A stretch of DNA of 64,000 nucleotides. Source: an uncultured Phaeodactylibacter sp. GTDB lineage: Bacteria; Bacteroidota; Bacteroidia; Chitinophagales; Saprospiraceae. Below are positions 44,167-52,743 of the stretch, one piece after another; within the stretch, counting starts at the first letter, position 1; each line of letters opens with the position of its first letter. The position numbers and the translations under genes are program-made. Location of the stretch: contig CAJXNH010000010.1 in assembly GCA_913057245.1 (NCBI GenBank), forward strand, positions 1 through 64,000, written 5' to 3'. The notes under the pieces are model-generated. The model was given only the letters and a program-made list of their open reading frames with translations. It was not told where the DNA came from and did no database searches.

Positions 44167-45573
44167 ATGGGCAGGAGAAAAAAGCCAAAAGTATATACCG
44201 ATGTCCGTTTTACGGGCATAGCGGATAAAGGCCGGGCGGTAGGCAGAGATGCCGAGGGTAAAGTCATTTTTGCAGACGGGGTAGCACCGGGCGATGTGGC
44301 CGATGTACTCGTCAAGCGCAAAAAGAAAGGCGTGCTTATGGGCACTGCCCAGGAAATCAAGTCTTACTCTTCCGACCGGGTGGAGCCGGTTTGCGAGCAC
44401 TTCTGGCTATGCGGGGGGTGTAAGTGGCAGCACCTCAGCTACGAGGCACAGGCGCGGGAAAAGGAAAAAGTGGTACGCGATACCCTAAGCCGCATTGGCA
44501 AAGTGGAGATCGAAGAATTCCAGCCCATCCTTGCGGCCAGGCAGACCACTTTTTACCGTAATAAACTCGAGTTTTCATTCTCCAACAAACGCTGGCTGAC
44601 CCGGGAAGAGATCGAGTCTGGCATCACCAATAAAGCCGATGTACTGGGCTTTCACCGGTCCGGCGCTTTCGATAAGGTCATTGATATTGATAAATGCTGG
44701 CTGCAGTCCGACCCTTCCAATGACCTGCGCAACGGAATTAAGGAAATTGCCCTGGAGCAGGGCCTGACCTTCCACGATGCCCGGGAGCATGAGGGCTTTA
44801 TGCGGCAGGTGATGTTCCGGATTACCACGCAGGGTGAAATCCTCGTGCTCTTCAGCTTCCATAAAGACGAGCCTAAGAAGTATCAACCATTCATGGATGC
44901 TGTGATGGAGCGCTTCCCACAAATCACAACGGTCTGCTACTGTATCAATACCAAGGTCAATGACTTTCTGTACGACCTGGAGATGCACACCTATGCAGGC
45001 AAAGGCTATGTAGAAGAAAAGTTAGGCGATGTCCGCTTCAAAGTAGGTCCTAAGTCCTTTTTTCAGACCAATACCTATCAGGCTAAGGAGCTGTATGATA
45101 CCGTAGTGGAATTTGCTGGCCTAAGTGGCACGGAAAACGTCTATGACCTGTACACCGGTATCGGTAGCATTGCACTGTACGTGGCTCAGGCCTGCAAACA
45201 AGTGGTTGGGATTGAGGAAATTCCGGAAGCCATCGCGGATGCGGAAGTCAATGCCCGTCTCAACGATATTAAGAATGCGGTGTTTTACGCAGGGGACGTC
45301 AAGGACATACTGACTGCGGACTTTGCCGAACGGCATGGAAAGCCCGATCTGCTTATTACCGACCCACCCCGTGCCGGTATGCATGCTAAGGTGGTGGACA
45401 TGCTGCTGGAGCTCGCTGCCCCGCGCATGGTGTACGTGAGTTGTAATCCGGCCACACAAGCCCGAGATTTGCAATTGCTGAGCGAGAAGTACCGGGTCGT
45501 TAAAGCCAGGCCGGTGGACATGTTTCCCCATACCCATCATATTGAAAATGTAGCCCTTTTGGAGCTGCGTTAA
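44167..45573 (+). CDS. rlmD: 23S rRNA (uracil-C5)-methyltransferase, RlmD/RumA family
   Basis: A protein of 468 residues. It begins with a TRAM RNA-binding domain (about 8-65), then the iron-sulfur ligands Cys76, Cys82 and Cys85 in VCEHFWLCGGCKWQHL, with the fourth probably in DKCWLQS. The methyltransferase part has DLYTGIGSIALYVAQ (SAM site), TDPPRAG and the catalytic Cys in VSCNPATQARDL. It methylates U1939 (or U747 in the RlmC branch) of 23S rRNA; the exact position in this phylum is not certain. Confidence 0.93.
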   Translation: MGRRKKPKVYTDVRFTGIADKGRAVGRDAEGKVIFADGVAPGDVADVLVKRKKKGVLMGTAQEIKSYSSDRVEPVCEHFWLCGGCKWQHLSYEAQAREKEKVVRDTLSRIGKVEIEEFQPILAARQTTFYRNKLEFSFSNKRWLTREEIESGITNKADVLGFHRSGAFDKVIDIDKCWLQSDPSNDLRNGIKEIALEQGLTFHDAREHEGFMRQVMFRITTQGEILVLFSFHKDEPKKYQPFMDAVMERFPQITTVCYCINTKVNDFLYDLEMHTYAGKGYVEEKLGDVRFKVGPKSFFQTNTYQAKELYDTVVEFAGLSGTENVYDLYTGIGSIALYVAQACKQVVGIEEIPEAIADAEVNARLNDIKNAVFYAGDVKDILTADFAERHGKPDLLITDPPRAGMHAKVVDMLLELAAPRMVYVSCNPATQARDLQLLSEKYRVVKARPVDMFPHTHHIENVALLELR

Positions 45574-45584
45574 TTAGTGTTGTC

Positions 45585-45944
45585 ATGAATAAGGAATTTA
45601 TACACGCCAAAATAGAGCGCCTGGAAACGGAGCTTAAGCCCTACCTGCCCGTCATTTCGAAGGCTGCGGATACCATTCTTGACCAGGACGTATCCTCCTA
45701 TCCTATATTTATCGTTCACCAGATGGACGCGGTGGATATTGGCATTGCCCTGCTAAGCCACGAAGCGCAGGATGGACCCGCGTGGTCGGTGCATGCGAGT
45801 ACGCTTGAAGAGCTTGCCACCAAGAAAGTGATAGAAATGAATAAAGTGGATAACTTTCGGGAAGTTTATAAAGATCCAAGAGAAAACCTTTGCCTTTTTG
45901 TCCTTAGCGATCTGGGTGCTAACTTTATGTTCATTTCCCGCTAA
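45585..45944 (+). CDS. Conserved-looking hypothetical protein
   Basis: A soluble protein of 119 residues with no signal peptide or membrane helix. The start resembles an alpha-helical segment (KEFIHAKIERLETELKPYL) and the rest alternates strands and helices. No family is recognised. It lies 11 bases after rlmD and 9 bases before the hybrid histidine kinase gene, so it is probably cotranscribed with both. Confidence 0.7.
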   Translation: MNKEFIHAKIERLETELKPYLPVISKAADTILDQDVSSYPIFIVHQMDAVDIGIALLSHEAQDGPAWSVHASTLEELATKKVIEMNKVDNFREVYKDPRENLCLFVLSDLGANFMFISR

Positions 45945-45953
45945 ACAGAAAGT

Positions 45954-47891
45954 ATGGACAGTAGCGCCAAAATCGAAAAGACACATCAGATTCTGTTGAT
46001 TGAAGATGATCCGGTTTTTGCGCGCCTGGTGCAGGTCTACCTTTCCGATGTTGAACTCCTCAACTGCAACATCACTCATGTTAGCAACCTGGCAGACGGT
46101 AGAGCAGAGCTTCAGGAACAGCCGAACAACTATGCAGCGGTCCTTCTCGACCTGAGCTTGCCAGATAGCCGGGGGTTTAGTACCCTTGAGACTTTGCTGC
46201 ACCAATTTCCGAACCTGAATATCATCGTGATGACGGGGCAAAATGACAAGTCCCTTGGCGTGGAGGCCGTGAAAGCCGGTGCTCAGGACTTTCTGGTGAA
46301 GGGAGAGTTTAATGAGGACGGACTGGCCAAATCATTGCGGTTTTCAATAGAGCGGAGTAGTATTCTCAATCGCCTGGAAGAAACCCAGCAGATGGCCAGG
46401 ATTGGGCACTGGGAGTGCAGCCCGAGTGAGCATTATTTCTCCGGATCAGAAGAGTTATACCGGATTTTCTGCAGGCCGTTCCATCAAAAAATTACCTGTG
46501 GAGACATTCTGGAACAGGATGGGCTATTCTCTATTTTTATGAAACTGCAGGGTCAGGCACTGGCAGATAAGAAAGCTCAAATTGATACCTGGATCCGGCC
46601 TGAAAATGGCAGCCCCCGCTTTGTGACCATGATTTGTACAGCGGCCAGGCTCTCCAACGGAGAGGCTTTTTTTAATGGGATCGTACAGGATATTACCGAG
46701 CGCAAGCAGGCACAGGAATTGAAGAAAGAGCGGGACGTTGCAGAGGAGGCTGCCAAGGTCCGCGAACAGTTCATTGCCAGCATAAGCCACGAAATGCGTA
46801 CGCCCATGAACGCCATTCAGGGCATGAGTAACCTCCTTATTGAGACCCCCCTGAATACGGAGCAGTTTGAATACGTTGATGCAATTAAACGGTCTTCAGG
46901 TTTGTTGCTCGGTATTATCAGCGATATTCTGGACATGTCTACCATTCAGAATGATAAGGTGACCATTACCCGCAAGTCTTTCAGTTTGGGAGAACTCCTC
47001 TGCAGTCTGATGAGTGTGCTTAAATACAAGGTCAGGGAAAAGCAGTTAAAATTTGAATTGAATATTGATGCAGATGTGCCCCCAACGCTAATTGGAGATG
47101 CTCTCCGGCTCAATCAGATCATGTATAACCTGGTTGGGAATGCCATCAAATTCACAGAGCAGGGCGAAGTCGAGCTCCGGGTTACGAGGCGTGGCCAGGA
47201 AGCTGGCCGGGTGAAGCTGTTGTTTGAAGTCCGGGATACAGGAGTTGGCATCCCTGAAGAGCAGCAGGATAAGATATTCGAGACTTTTGTCCGTGTACCG
47301 ATCGCTGACAAGATTTATGAAGGTACCGGTCTGGGACTGAGCATTGCGAAAGAGCTGGTAGAGCTTCAGGGAGGGCAGCTTAGGGTAGAAAGTACCCAGG
47401 GTAAAGGCTCTCGTTTCTTCTTTGAGCTTTGGCTGGATTACACAGACCAGCCCGCTACGCCCCGAAAAGTGGCTGCAAAGGTGCCGGAAGACCTGTCTTT
47501 CAACCTGCTGATCGTAGAAGATCACAAAATGAATCAAATGGTGGCACAGCGAACCATACAGAAAAAATGGCCGAATGTACAGGTGGAAGTCGCTGATAAT
47601 GGGCGGGTAGCCCTGGATATTCTGGAATCCAAACCCATCGACCTGGTCCTCATGGATATTCAAATGCCAGTATTGGATGGTATCGAAACCATCAAAATCA
47701 TTCGTAATCAAATGCCTGAGCCTGTGGCCAGCCTGCCGGTTCTGGCTATAACCGCTCATGCCAATATTGCCCAGCAGGCCCAGTTCCAGCAAATCGGTTT
47801 CAATGACCACGTATTTAAGCCCTTCGAACCGGACCAGCTGTTTGCAGCCGTGGAACGCCAGCTAAAGCAAAATCTTCGAAAAACAGAATAA
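45954..47891 (+). CDS. Hybrid histidine kinase (REC-PAS-HisKA-HATPase-REC)
   Basis: A cytosolic protein of 645 residues. It opens with a receiver domain (about 12-130, acceptor Asp66 in LLDLSLPD), then a PAS domain (about 140-255, ending DITERKQAQ), HisKA with His279 in SISHEMRTPMNAI, a HATPase_c domain (NLVGNAIKFTEQG, RDTGVGIPEEQQ, GTGLGLSIAKEL) and a C-terminal receiver (about 515-635, acceptor Asp568 in LMDIQMPVLDG). The layout needs an Hpt protein to pass the phosphate on, and an Hpt gene follows after 15 bases. Confidence 0.95.
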   Translation: MDSSAKIEKTHQILLIEDDPVFARLVQVYLSDVELLNCNITHVSNLADGRAELQEQPNNYAAVLLDLSLPDSRGFSTLETLLHQFPNLNIIVMTGQNDKSLGVEAVKAGAQDFLVKGEFNEDGLAKSLRFSIERSSILNRLEETQQMARIGHWECSPSEHYFSGSEELYRIFCRPFHQKITCGDILEQDGLFSIFMKLQGQALADKKAQIDTWIRPENGSPRFVTMICTAARLSNGEAFFNGIVQDITERKQAQELKKERDVAEEAAKVREQFIASISHEMRTPMNAIQGMSNLLIETPLNTEQFEYVDAIKRSSGLLLGIISDILDMSTIQNDKVTITRKSFSLGELLCSLMSVLKYKVREKQLKFELNIDADVPPTLIGDALRLNQIMYNLVGNAIKFTEQGEVELRVTRRGQEAGRVKLLFEVRDTGVGIPEEQQDKIFETFVRVPIADKIYEGTGLGLSIAKELVELQGGQLRVESTQGKGSRFFFELWLDYTDQPATPRKVAAKVPEDLSFNLLIVEDHKMNQMVAQRTIQKKWPNVQVEVADNGRVALDILESKPIDLVLMDIQMPVLDGIETIKIIRNQMPEPVASLPVLAITAHANIAQQAQFQQIGFNDHVFKPFEPDQLFAAVERQLKQNLRKTE

Positions 47892-47906
47892 AGCCCTATC
47901 TGCACA

Positions 47907-48257
47907 ATGGCCTACCAATTTCTAAACCTGGACTACCTTGAGCTCATGGCCGGCGGAGATCAAACCGACCGGCGGCGCTTGCTCGAAATGCTGGAAAAAG
48001 ACCTGTCAGAATACCCGCAGCTCATGCAGCAGACGCTGGAGGAGGAAGACTGGCAAAAGCTGGAACGTCAGGCTCATTATTTTAAGTCGACCCTCCCGTT
48101 TACGGGTTATCAAGCGTTGATTCAAACCCATCATTCCGTTTATCAGAACATTAAAGAGGCCGCCAACCGTACCAATATACCCAAACAACTAAGCCAGGTA
48201 GAGGCGTTCTGCCAGGCCGTGCGGGCAGAAGTACAGGAGGAGCTGGAGAAAGGTTAA
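47907..48257 (+). CDS. Histidine phosphotransfer (Hpt) protein
   Basis: A helical protein of 116 residues. The phosphorylatable histidine is likely His57 in RQAHYFKSTLPF, the AHxxKGS-like Hpt motif (HxxK with K60). The size and all-helix pattern fit a single Hpt domain. By position it takes phosphate from the hybrid kinase and hands it to the response regulator encoded 46 bases downstream. Confidence 0.85.
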   Translation: MAYQFLNLDYLELMAGGDQTDRRRLLEMLEKDLSEYPQLMQQTLEEEDWQKLERQAHYFKSTLPFTGYQALIQTHHSVYQNIKEAANRTNIPKQLSQVEAFCQAVRAEVQEELEKG

Positions 48258-48269
48258 TTTTTGTTTTAT

Positions 48270-48277
48270 TATCTTTG
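48270..48277 (+). promoter_or_regulatory. Promoter -7 element TATCTTTG for the response regulator
   Basis: TATCTTTG matches TAnnTTTG and ends 25 bases before the ATG at 48303, so the regulator and rfbA can be transcribed apart from the kinase. Confidence 0.6.
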
Positions 48278-48302
48278 GTTCAGACCTACCCAAAATGCTC
48301 CT

Positions 48303-48683
48303 ATGAAAGACGTTAAAAAAATCCTCATTTGCGAAGACGAGGAAATCTTGCTTACCGCGCTCAAATTCCGATTGCAAAAACAAGGGTATGAACTCTTTCT
48401 TGCTGCTGATGGTGCAGAAGCCGAAACCTTACTCAAAAAGGAAAAACCAGATATGCTGGTCACAGATATCGATGTCCCGGTTAAAAATGGGCTGGAACTG
48501 GTCGACTTCATACGGCAGGATCTGGAGTGGGACATCCCCATCGTCATGATTGCCCCGATGGAAGAGGGCGAAGACATCTTAAAAGCGAAAATGGCGGGCG
48601 CTACCGACTTTGTTACTAAACCTTTCAAGCCGGTTGAGCTGGTTCTGAGAATTCGTTGTATCTTTCAAGCACTTGAGCATTAA
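48303..48683 (+). CDS. Single-domain response regulator
   Basis: A receiver-only protein of 126 residues from the ATG at 48303. Acidic pair Glu11-Asp12, acceptor Asp55 in VTDIDVPVKNG and Lys106 in TKPFKP are in place; the usual Thr/Ser after strand 4 is replaced (VMIAPME). Without an output domain it must act by binding a partner, or serve as phosphate relay or sink for the hybrid kinase and Hpt protein next door. Confidence 0.93.
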   Translation: MKDVKKILICEDEEILLTALKFRLQKQGYELFLAADGAEAETLLKKEKPDMLVTDIDVPVKNGLELVDFIRQDLEWDIPIVMIAPMEEGEDILKAKMAGATDFVTKPFKPVELVLRIRCIFQALEH

Positions 48684-48701
48684 ACAAATGAAAACATACC
48701 C

Positions 48702-49574
48702 ATGAAAGGAATTATTCTGGCTGGCGGCCTTGGCACAAGGTTGTACCCGCTCACCATGGCTGTCAGTAAGCAGCTGATGCCGGTTTACGACAAACCGATG
48801 ATCTACTACCCGCTATCGACCCTGATGTCGGCGGGCATCAAAGATATTCTCATTATTTCCACGCCTCAGGATTTGCCCAATTTCCAAAAGTTGCTTGGTG
48901 ACGGCAGCGAACTGGGGTGCAACTTCTCTTACGTTCCGCAGTATGAGCCCAACGGGCTTGCACAGGCTTTTGTCCTGGGCGAATCCTTCATTGATGGCGA
49001 CCCGGCAGCGCTAATCCTGGGGGATAATATTTTCTATGGCGCAGGGCTTGAAGAACTGCTCCGCAAGAGCAATGACCCTACAGGCGGAGTGGTTTTCGCC
49101 TATTGGGTAGCTGACCCCGAGCGCTATGGGGTAGTCGAGTTTGATGAGAACGGCACTGCTATCTCTATCGAGGAAAAGCCCGCAAAGCCCAAGTCCAATT
49201 ATGCCGTTCCCGGCCTTTATTTTTACGACAATCAGGTGGTGGATATCGCTAAAAACCTGGAACCAAGTGCCCGGGGCGAGTACGAAATTACCGATGTCAA
49301 CAAGCATTACCTAAACAAAGGAGCGCTTCAGGTGGGGGTATTGGGCCGGGGCGTTGCCTGGCTGGATACCGGTACCCACAAGTCGCTCATGCAGGCCGGG
49401 CAGTTCATTGAGGTCATTGAAGACCGGCAGGGGCTGAAGATCGGGTGCATTGAAGAAGTCGCCTATGAGCGTGGTTTTATTGATGCTGAACAGCTTGAGC
49501 GCCTGGGGCACAAATACCTCAAGAGCGGCTACGGCGAGTACCTGCTCAATCTGCTGAAGCAGCAGGAAGGGTAG
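48702..49574 (+). CDS. rfbA: Glucose-1-phosphate thymidylyltransferase
   Basis: A protein of 290 residues, the normal length. It makes dTDP-glucose from dTTP and glucose 1-phosphate, the first step towards dTDP-rhamnose and related sugars of surface polysaccharides. Marks are [31 protein letters not shown] at the N-terminus (seen in parts as [12 protein letters not shown] and [11 protein letters not shown]), [11 protein letters not shown], and [10 protein letters not shown]. No rfbB, C or D is adjacent. The 3' end overlaps the convergent glycosyltransferase gene by 29 bases. Confidence 0.95.
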   Translation: MKGIILAGGLGTRLYPLTMAVSKQLMPVYDKPMIYYPLSTLMSAGIKDILIISTPQDLPNFQKLLGDGSELGCNFSYVPQYEPNGLAQAFVLGESFIDGDPAALILGDNIFYGAGLEELLRKSNDPTGGVVFAYWVADPERYGVVEFDENGTAISIEEKPAKPKSNYAVPGLYFYDNQVVDIAKNLEPSARGEYEITDVNKHYLNKGALQVGVLGRGVAWLDTGTHKSLMQAGQFIEVIEDRQGLKIGCIEEVAYERGFIDAEQLERLGHKYLKSGYGEYLLNLLKQQEG

Positions 49575-50640
49575 CCAAAAAGCGTTTTAAATTTTGGTGG
49601 AGCAATTTTCCGGAGTCTGCGGCCTGCAGGCCTGACGATGCTTTGGCATCCTCTATGCCTCTGACCAGTTGCAGGGTGCTTTGTTGTTGCACCGCAATCC
49701 TGCCTGCTCTATGGAGGCGCTGCGCCAGGTACTCCTGTTCGGTCTGCCCGGGCGTAGGAATGCAAAGCACTTTTTTTTGAGCTAGCCCCCAGTCCATCAA
49801 ACTGCTGTAACCGGGCCTTCCAATCACGACTGCTGTATGTTGAATGGCTTCCCAAAGGGCTTTCCCTTTTAGATAATTGATGATAGTGACCTTCCCTTCC
49901 TGCCGGTGAGGAGCTTCTTCGGGGATACCCCGTACAAGGGTATGATGGCCTGGGAGCTGCGGGTATTGTGCTAGCAAGGCGTCCTCAAGGTAGGTACGCT
50001 GGGGCTCGGGGCCGGAAAGGACCGCCAGGGTATCCATTGGTGCTTTCAGGGTCGTAGTAGCAAGTAATCCGGTAAACCGGGAAAGCCAACCTATGTAGTG
50101 GGTTGGAATACCGGCAAGGGGGGGATGGCTCAGTGCACCGCTCAGCCCGTTGGCACCCGGCAAATCAGGCACCCAGCATTCTTGAAAGCGGTAAAGGAAC
50201 GCCCGGTTGAGCCCATTGGCCAGGGGTTGCAGTGGAGGCATTGGTACGATCGGGTGAAGTTGGTGAGTAAGGAACACCCCCGGCACCTTACGGGAGAAAC
50301 AGCCAAAGCGGTTATCCGAAATGACCGCATCAATCTGGTGCGTTTTAATGTAGCGCTGCAATAGTTGATGCTCCCGCCAGGCGGTGTAGGCGAGTTTGGG
50401 GGCCTGCAAGGCCATGCTGGATACCATACTTCTGCTCCGGTAGTGAATATTATAAGCCGGCAGCGGCAGATACTTAAGTTCCGGCCGTTCTGCCCGCAGA
50501 AAAGCCCCCGCATTTCCGGCTGATGCCAGAATAGGCGTTGCCCCGAGTTCCTGCAAGGCATCCGCTACCGGCAGGCTCCGGGCGGCATGCCCCAGCCCCC
50601 AATCCAGGCAGGCGATAAGAACACGGGGGCGGTCTCGCAT
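49546..50640 (-). CDS. UDP-glycosyltransferase-like (GT28/MGT-type) protein
   Basis: A protein of 364 residues from the ATG at 50640 ([24 protein letters not shown]), where the GLGHAAR segment is the N-terminal glycine-rich motif of GT-B enzymes such as MurG-like and glycolipid transferases. The C-terminal half has the sugar-nucleotide-binding [36 protein letters not shown]. The acceptor is unknown; in this family it is often a lipid or an exopolysaccharide precursor. It converges on rfbA with a short overlap. Confidence 0.85.
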   Translation of the reverse strand: MRDRPRVLIACLDWGLGHAARSLPVADALQELGATPILASAGNAGAFLRAERPELKYLPLPAYNIHYRSRSMVSSMALQAPKLAYTAWREHQLLQRYIKTHQIDAVISDNRFGCFSRKVPGVFLTHQLHPIVPMPPLQPLANGLNRAFLYRFQECWVPDLPGANGLSGALSHPPLAGIPTHYIGWLSRFTGLLATTTLKAPMDTLAVLSGPEPQRTYLEDALLAQYPQLPGHHTLVRGIPEEAPHRQEGKVTIINYLKGKALWEAIQHTAVVIGRPGYSSLMDWGLAQKKVLCIPTPGQTEQEYLAQRLHRAGRIAVQQQSTLQLVRGIEDAKASSGLQAADSGKLLHQNLKRFLATLPAASAD

Positions 50641-50692
50641 GGCGTTACGAAAGATTTTGATTAATTTTCCACAACAACAATATCGTAAATCT

Positions 50693-50827
50693 ATGCGCAA
50701 CACCTTCAAAGCCGGGCTGCTATTTTTGGGGCTTTCCCTCTTATCGGGCTGTAAAGCCTATAACTGCGGCTGCCCGATGAGTAGTCAGCCTGTTGGGAAG
50801 CTACCCCCTCTTCACCAGCCTGGTTGA
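50693..50827 (+). CDS. Small Cys-rich lipoprotein
   Basis: A protein of 44 residues from the ATG at 50693. It has a lipoprotein signal (LSLLSGC) and a short mature part with the cysteines in GCKAYNCGCPMSSQ. Such very short lipoproteins are frequent in Bacteroidota and have no known role. The start lies 52 bases from the divergent glycosyltransferase gene. Confidence 0.65.
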   Translation: MRNTFKAGLLFLGLSLLSGCKAYNCGCPMSSQPVGKLPPLHQPG

Positions 50828-50933
50828 TATGCGCTTAAGTGTAGCACTTAGGGCTTTTCTTTAGCTGATCCTGTATGAGGCTGTATGATCATAAGTGTGA
50901 TGCATATTTTGTTTGCAAATAAAACCCCAAAAA

Positions 50934-51992
50934 ATGAAAACACGAATCCTTCTTTTTTGCCTTACGATGCTTGTGGCATGTCTGCCTGAACCATACTACT
51001 GTGGGAGGGGCGGGGACCTCCTTGCCCCCGAAGGGTTTACTATTCAGAAACTGAATTCCTTAGCAATTAAAGGGAATCTGGAAAGGATTCAGTTTGTAAA
51101 TAAAGATGTAGGCTATATTTTAGTCGGGGGGTTACCAACTTTTCCCCATACTCAGATATTGAAAACAATAGATGGTGGTTACTCATGGGATAATCGTTGG
51201 ATATTCGGCAATACGGGCTCTTTTAGAGATATGTTATTTCTGGATGAAAATATTGGAATAATTACAGATTACACCTCCGATTATCCTGTAATAAAAAGAA
51301 CCGAAGACGGGGGGATAAGTTGGTCCGATCATAAATACCCTGAGTTGGGAGAAGGACGGATTACCCGTCTTCATGCCGACGCTGATCAAAACTTATATGC
51401 GAGTTTAGCATCGACATGGGTTGTCAAATCAACGGATAAAGGGAAGACATGGCAGGTCCTTCCTTTTGCGAGAAAAAAAATTTTGGCGCTTTATCAAGAC
51501 AGGCTTTATTTGCAAATTTCTTATGATGAAATGATGGTCACTGACCTGAATGGGAATCACATAAAAAACATTTTGTTACCTAGTGGCATAGGAGGCTCTG
51601 GTCTAAAAGACTTTGAAGTAATTGATGAAGATAATATCATTGCGACCGATAATTGCAGGACAGTTCAAACATCGGATGGAGGGGATACTTGGAGGGGACT
51701 TTTTAGGAACATTATGACCTATTGCCAAGCTAGAGTAGTTGGTTTCAATTCTCCTCAAGAGGGTATTATGATCTATGAAAAGGATTACTGTGGCGATTTA
51801 GCTGTACCGGACGCTACGATCGGGTTTACTACCGATGGCGGTGACTCATGGAAGGAAAGCGAATACTTTCTTAATGTGTTCTCTTCTTTGATAATTACGG
51901 AAAAAATCAACGAAGATAAATTCTTGATCTTTTTGAGGGATGGAGTCTTAGGAGATTTTGTTAATTATGAATTATGGTCATTAGAACGGTAA
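50934..51992 (+). CDS. Lipoprotein beta-propeller (YCF48/BNR-like)
   Basis: A protein of 352 residues from the ATG at 50934, with the lipoprotein signal MLVAC. It contains repeated strands with the Asp-box pattern: KTIDGGYSWDNRW, RTEDGGISWSDH, KSTDKGKTWQVL, QTSDGGDTWRGL and TTDGGDSWKESEY, spaced about 40-90 residues apart. This is the pattern of BNR or YCF48-like beta-propellers, often surface or periplasmic. The base composition is clearly more AT-rich than that of the neighbouring genes, which may indicate recent acquisition. Confidence 0.8.
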   Translation: MKTRILLFCLTMLVACLPEPYYCGRGGDLLAPEGFTIQKLNSLAIKGNLERIQFVNKDVGYILVGGLPTFPHTQILKTIDGGYSWDNRWIFGNTGSFRDMLFLDENIGIITDYTSDYPVIKRTEDGGISWSDHKYPELGEGRITRLHADADQNLYASLASTWVVKSTDKGKTWQVLPFARKKILALYQDRLYLQISYDEMMVTDLNGNHIKNILLPSGIGGSGLKDFEVIDEDNIIATDNCRTVQTSDGGDTWRGLFRNIMTYCQARVVGFNSPQEGIMIYEKDYCGDLAVPDATIGFTTDGGDSWKESEYFLNVFSSLIITEKINEDKFLIFLRDGVLGDFVNYELWSLER

Positions 51993-52239
51993 CGGATAAA
52001 CGGTATGCATATACCTCTTCTTACATACATTTATCTTATTTCTAGTTGTACTTTATCCTGTATAGATACGGTTGTCTTTACTCTGGCAGCCGCCTTTGAT
52101 CCGTAGCACATTATAGGACTTTCTAGGTGGTGAGTGTGGTGTTGAAAGTCTATCAGTGCATTTTTTAAACTTTGGTCGTATGGAATGTACTTGTTGTAGC
52201 CTTTTGTACAATCTTTAAGATCTTTGCAGAACCTTAATC

Positions 52240-52743
52240 ATGAAAGCAAATACACTCTTATTCCTTATTATCCTAATACTTTCAGGTTGTGCAGCAGAGG
52301 CAGAGGATACCCAGTCCACAACAGACTCCCCATCGGAAAAAGCTGAGGTAACCTGGCTGGAGCTATCAGACGCACTAAAACAACAACGCCACCGCCCCAA
52401 ACCCATTTTCATTGACCTGTACACCGATTGGTGCCGCTGGTGCAAAGTCATGGATCAAAAAACATTTGCTGACCCTGAGGTAGCCAGGTATCTGCAGGAA
52501 AACTTCTACCCGGTTAAGTTCAATTCAGAGAAAGCTCCGCCGATCAACATCAATGGAAAAGAGTTTGAACTGGTGAGTACCGGTCGGAAATCACTGCACA
52601 GCCTGGCTTATGCGCTCATGAAAGGCGACATTAGCTACCCATCCTACGTCATCCTTGATGAACGGCAGCAGACCATCAGCCGCTTTAAGGGCTTCCGGGA
52701 CGCTCAGGATTTTATGGTGGAACTGGAAACCGCACTGCAATGA
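52240..52743 (+). CDS. Thioredoxin-fold lipoprotein
   Basis: A protein of 167 residues with lipoprotein signal (LILSGC, Cys17). The thioredoxin-like domain has the active-site motif WCRWC (Cys65, Cys68) preceded by FIDLYTD, as in the thioredoxin_7 / DsbD-gamma-like families. It probably reduces or isomerises disulfides outside the cytoplasm. Its last four bases overlap the start of the VWA gene (ATGA). Confidence 0.88.
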   Translation: MKANTLLFLIILILSGCAAEAEDTQSTTDSPSEKAEVTWLELSDALKQQRHRPKPIFIDLYTDWCRWCKVMDQKTFADPEVARYLQENFYPVKFNSEKAPPININGKEFELVSTGRKSLHSLAYALMKGDISYPSYVILDERQQTISRFKGFRDAQDFMVELETALQ

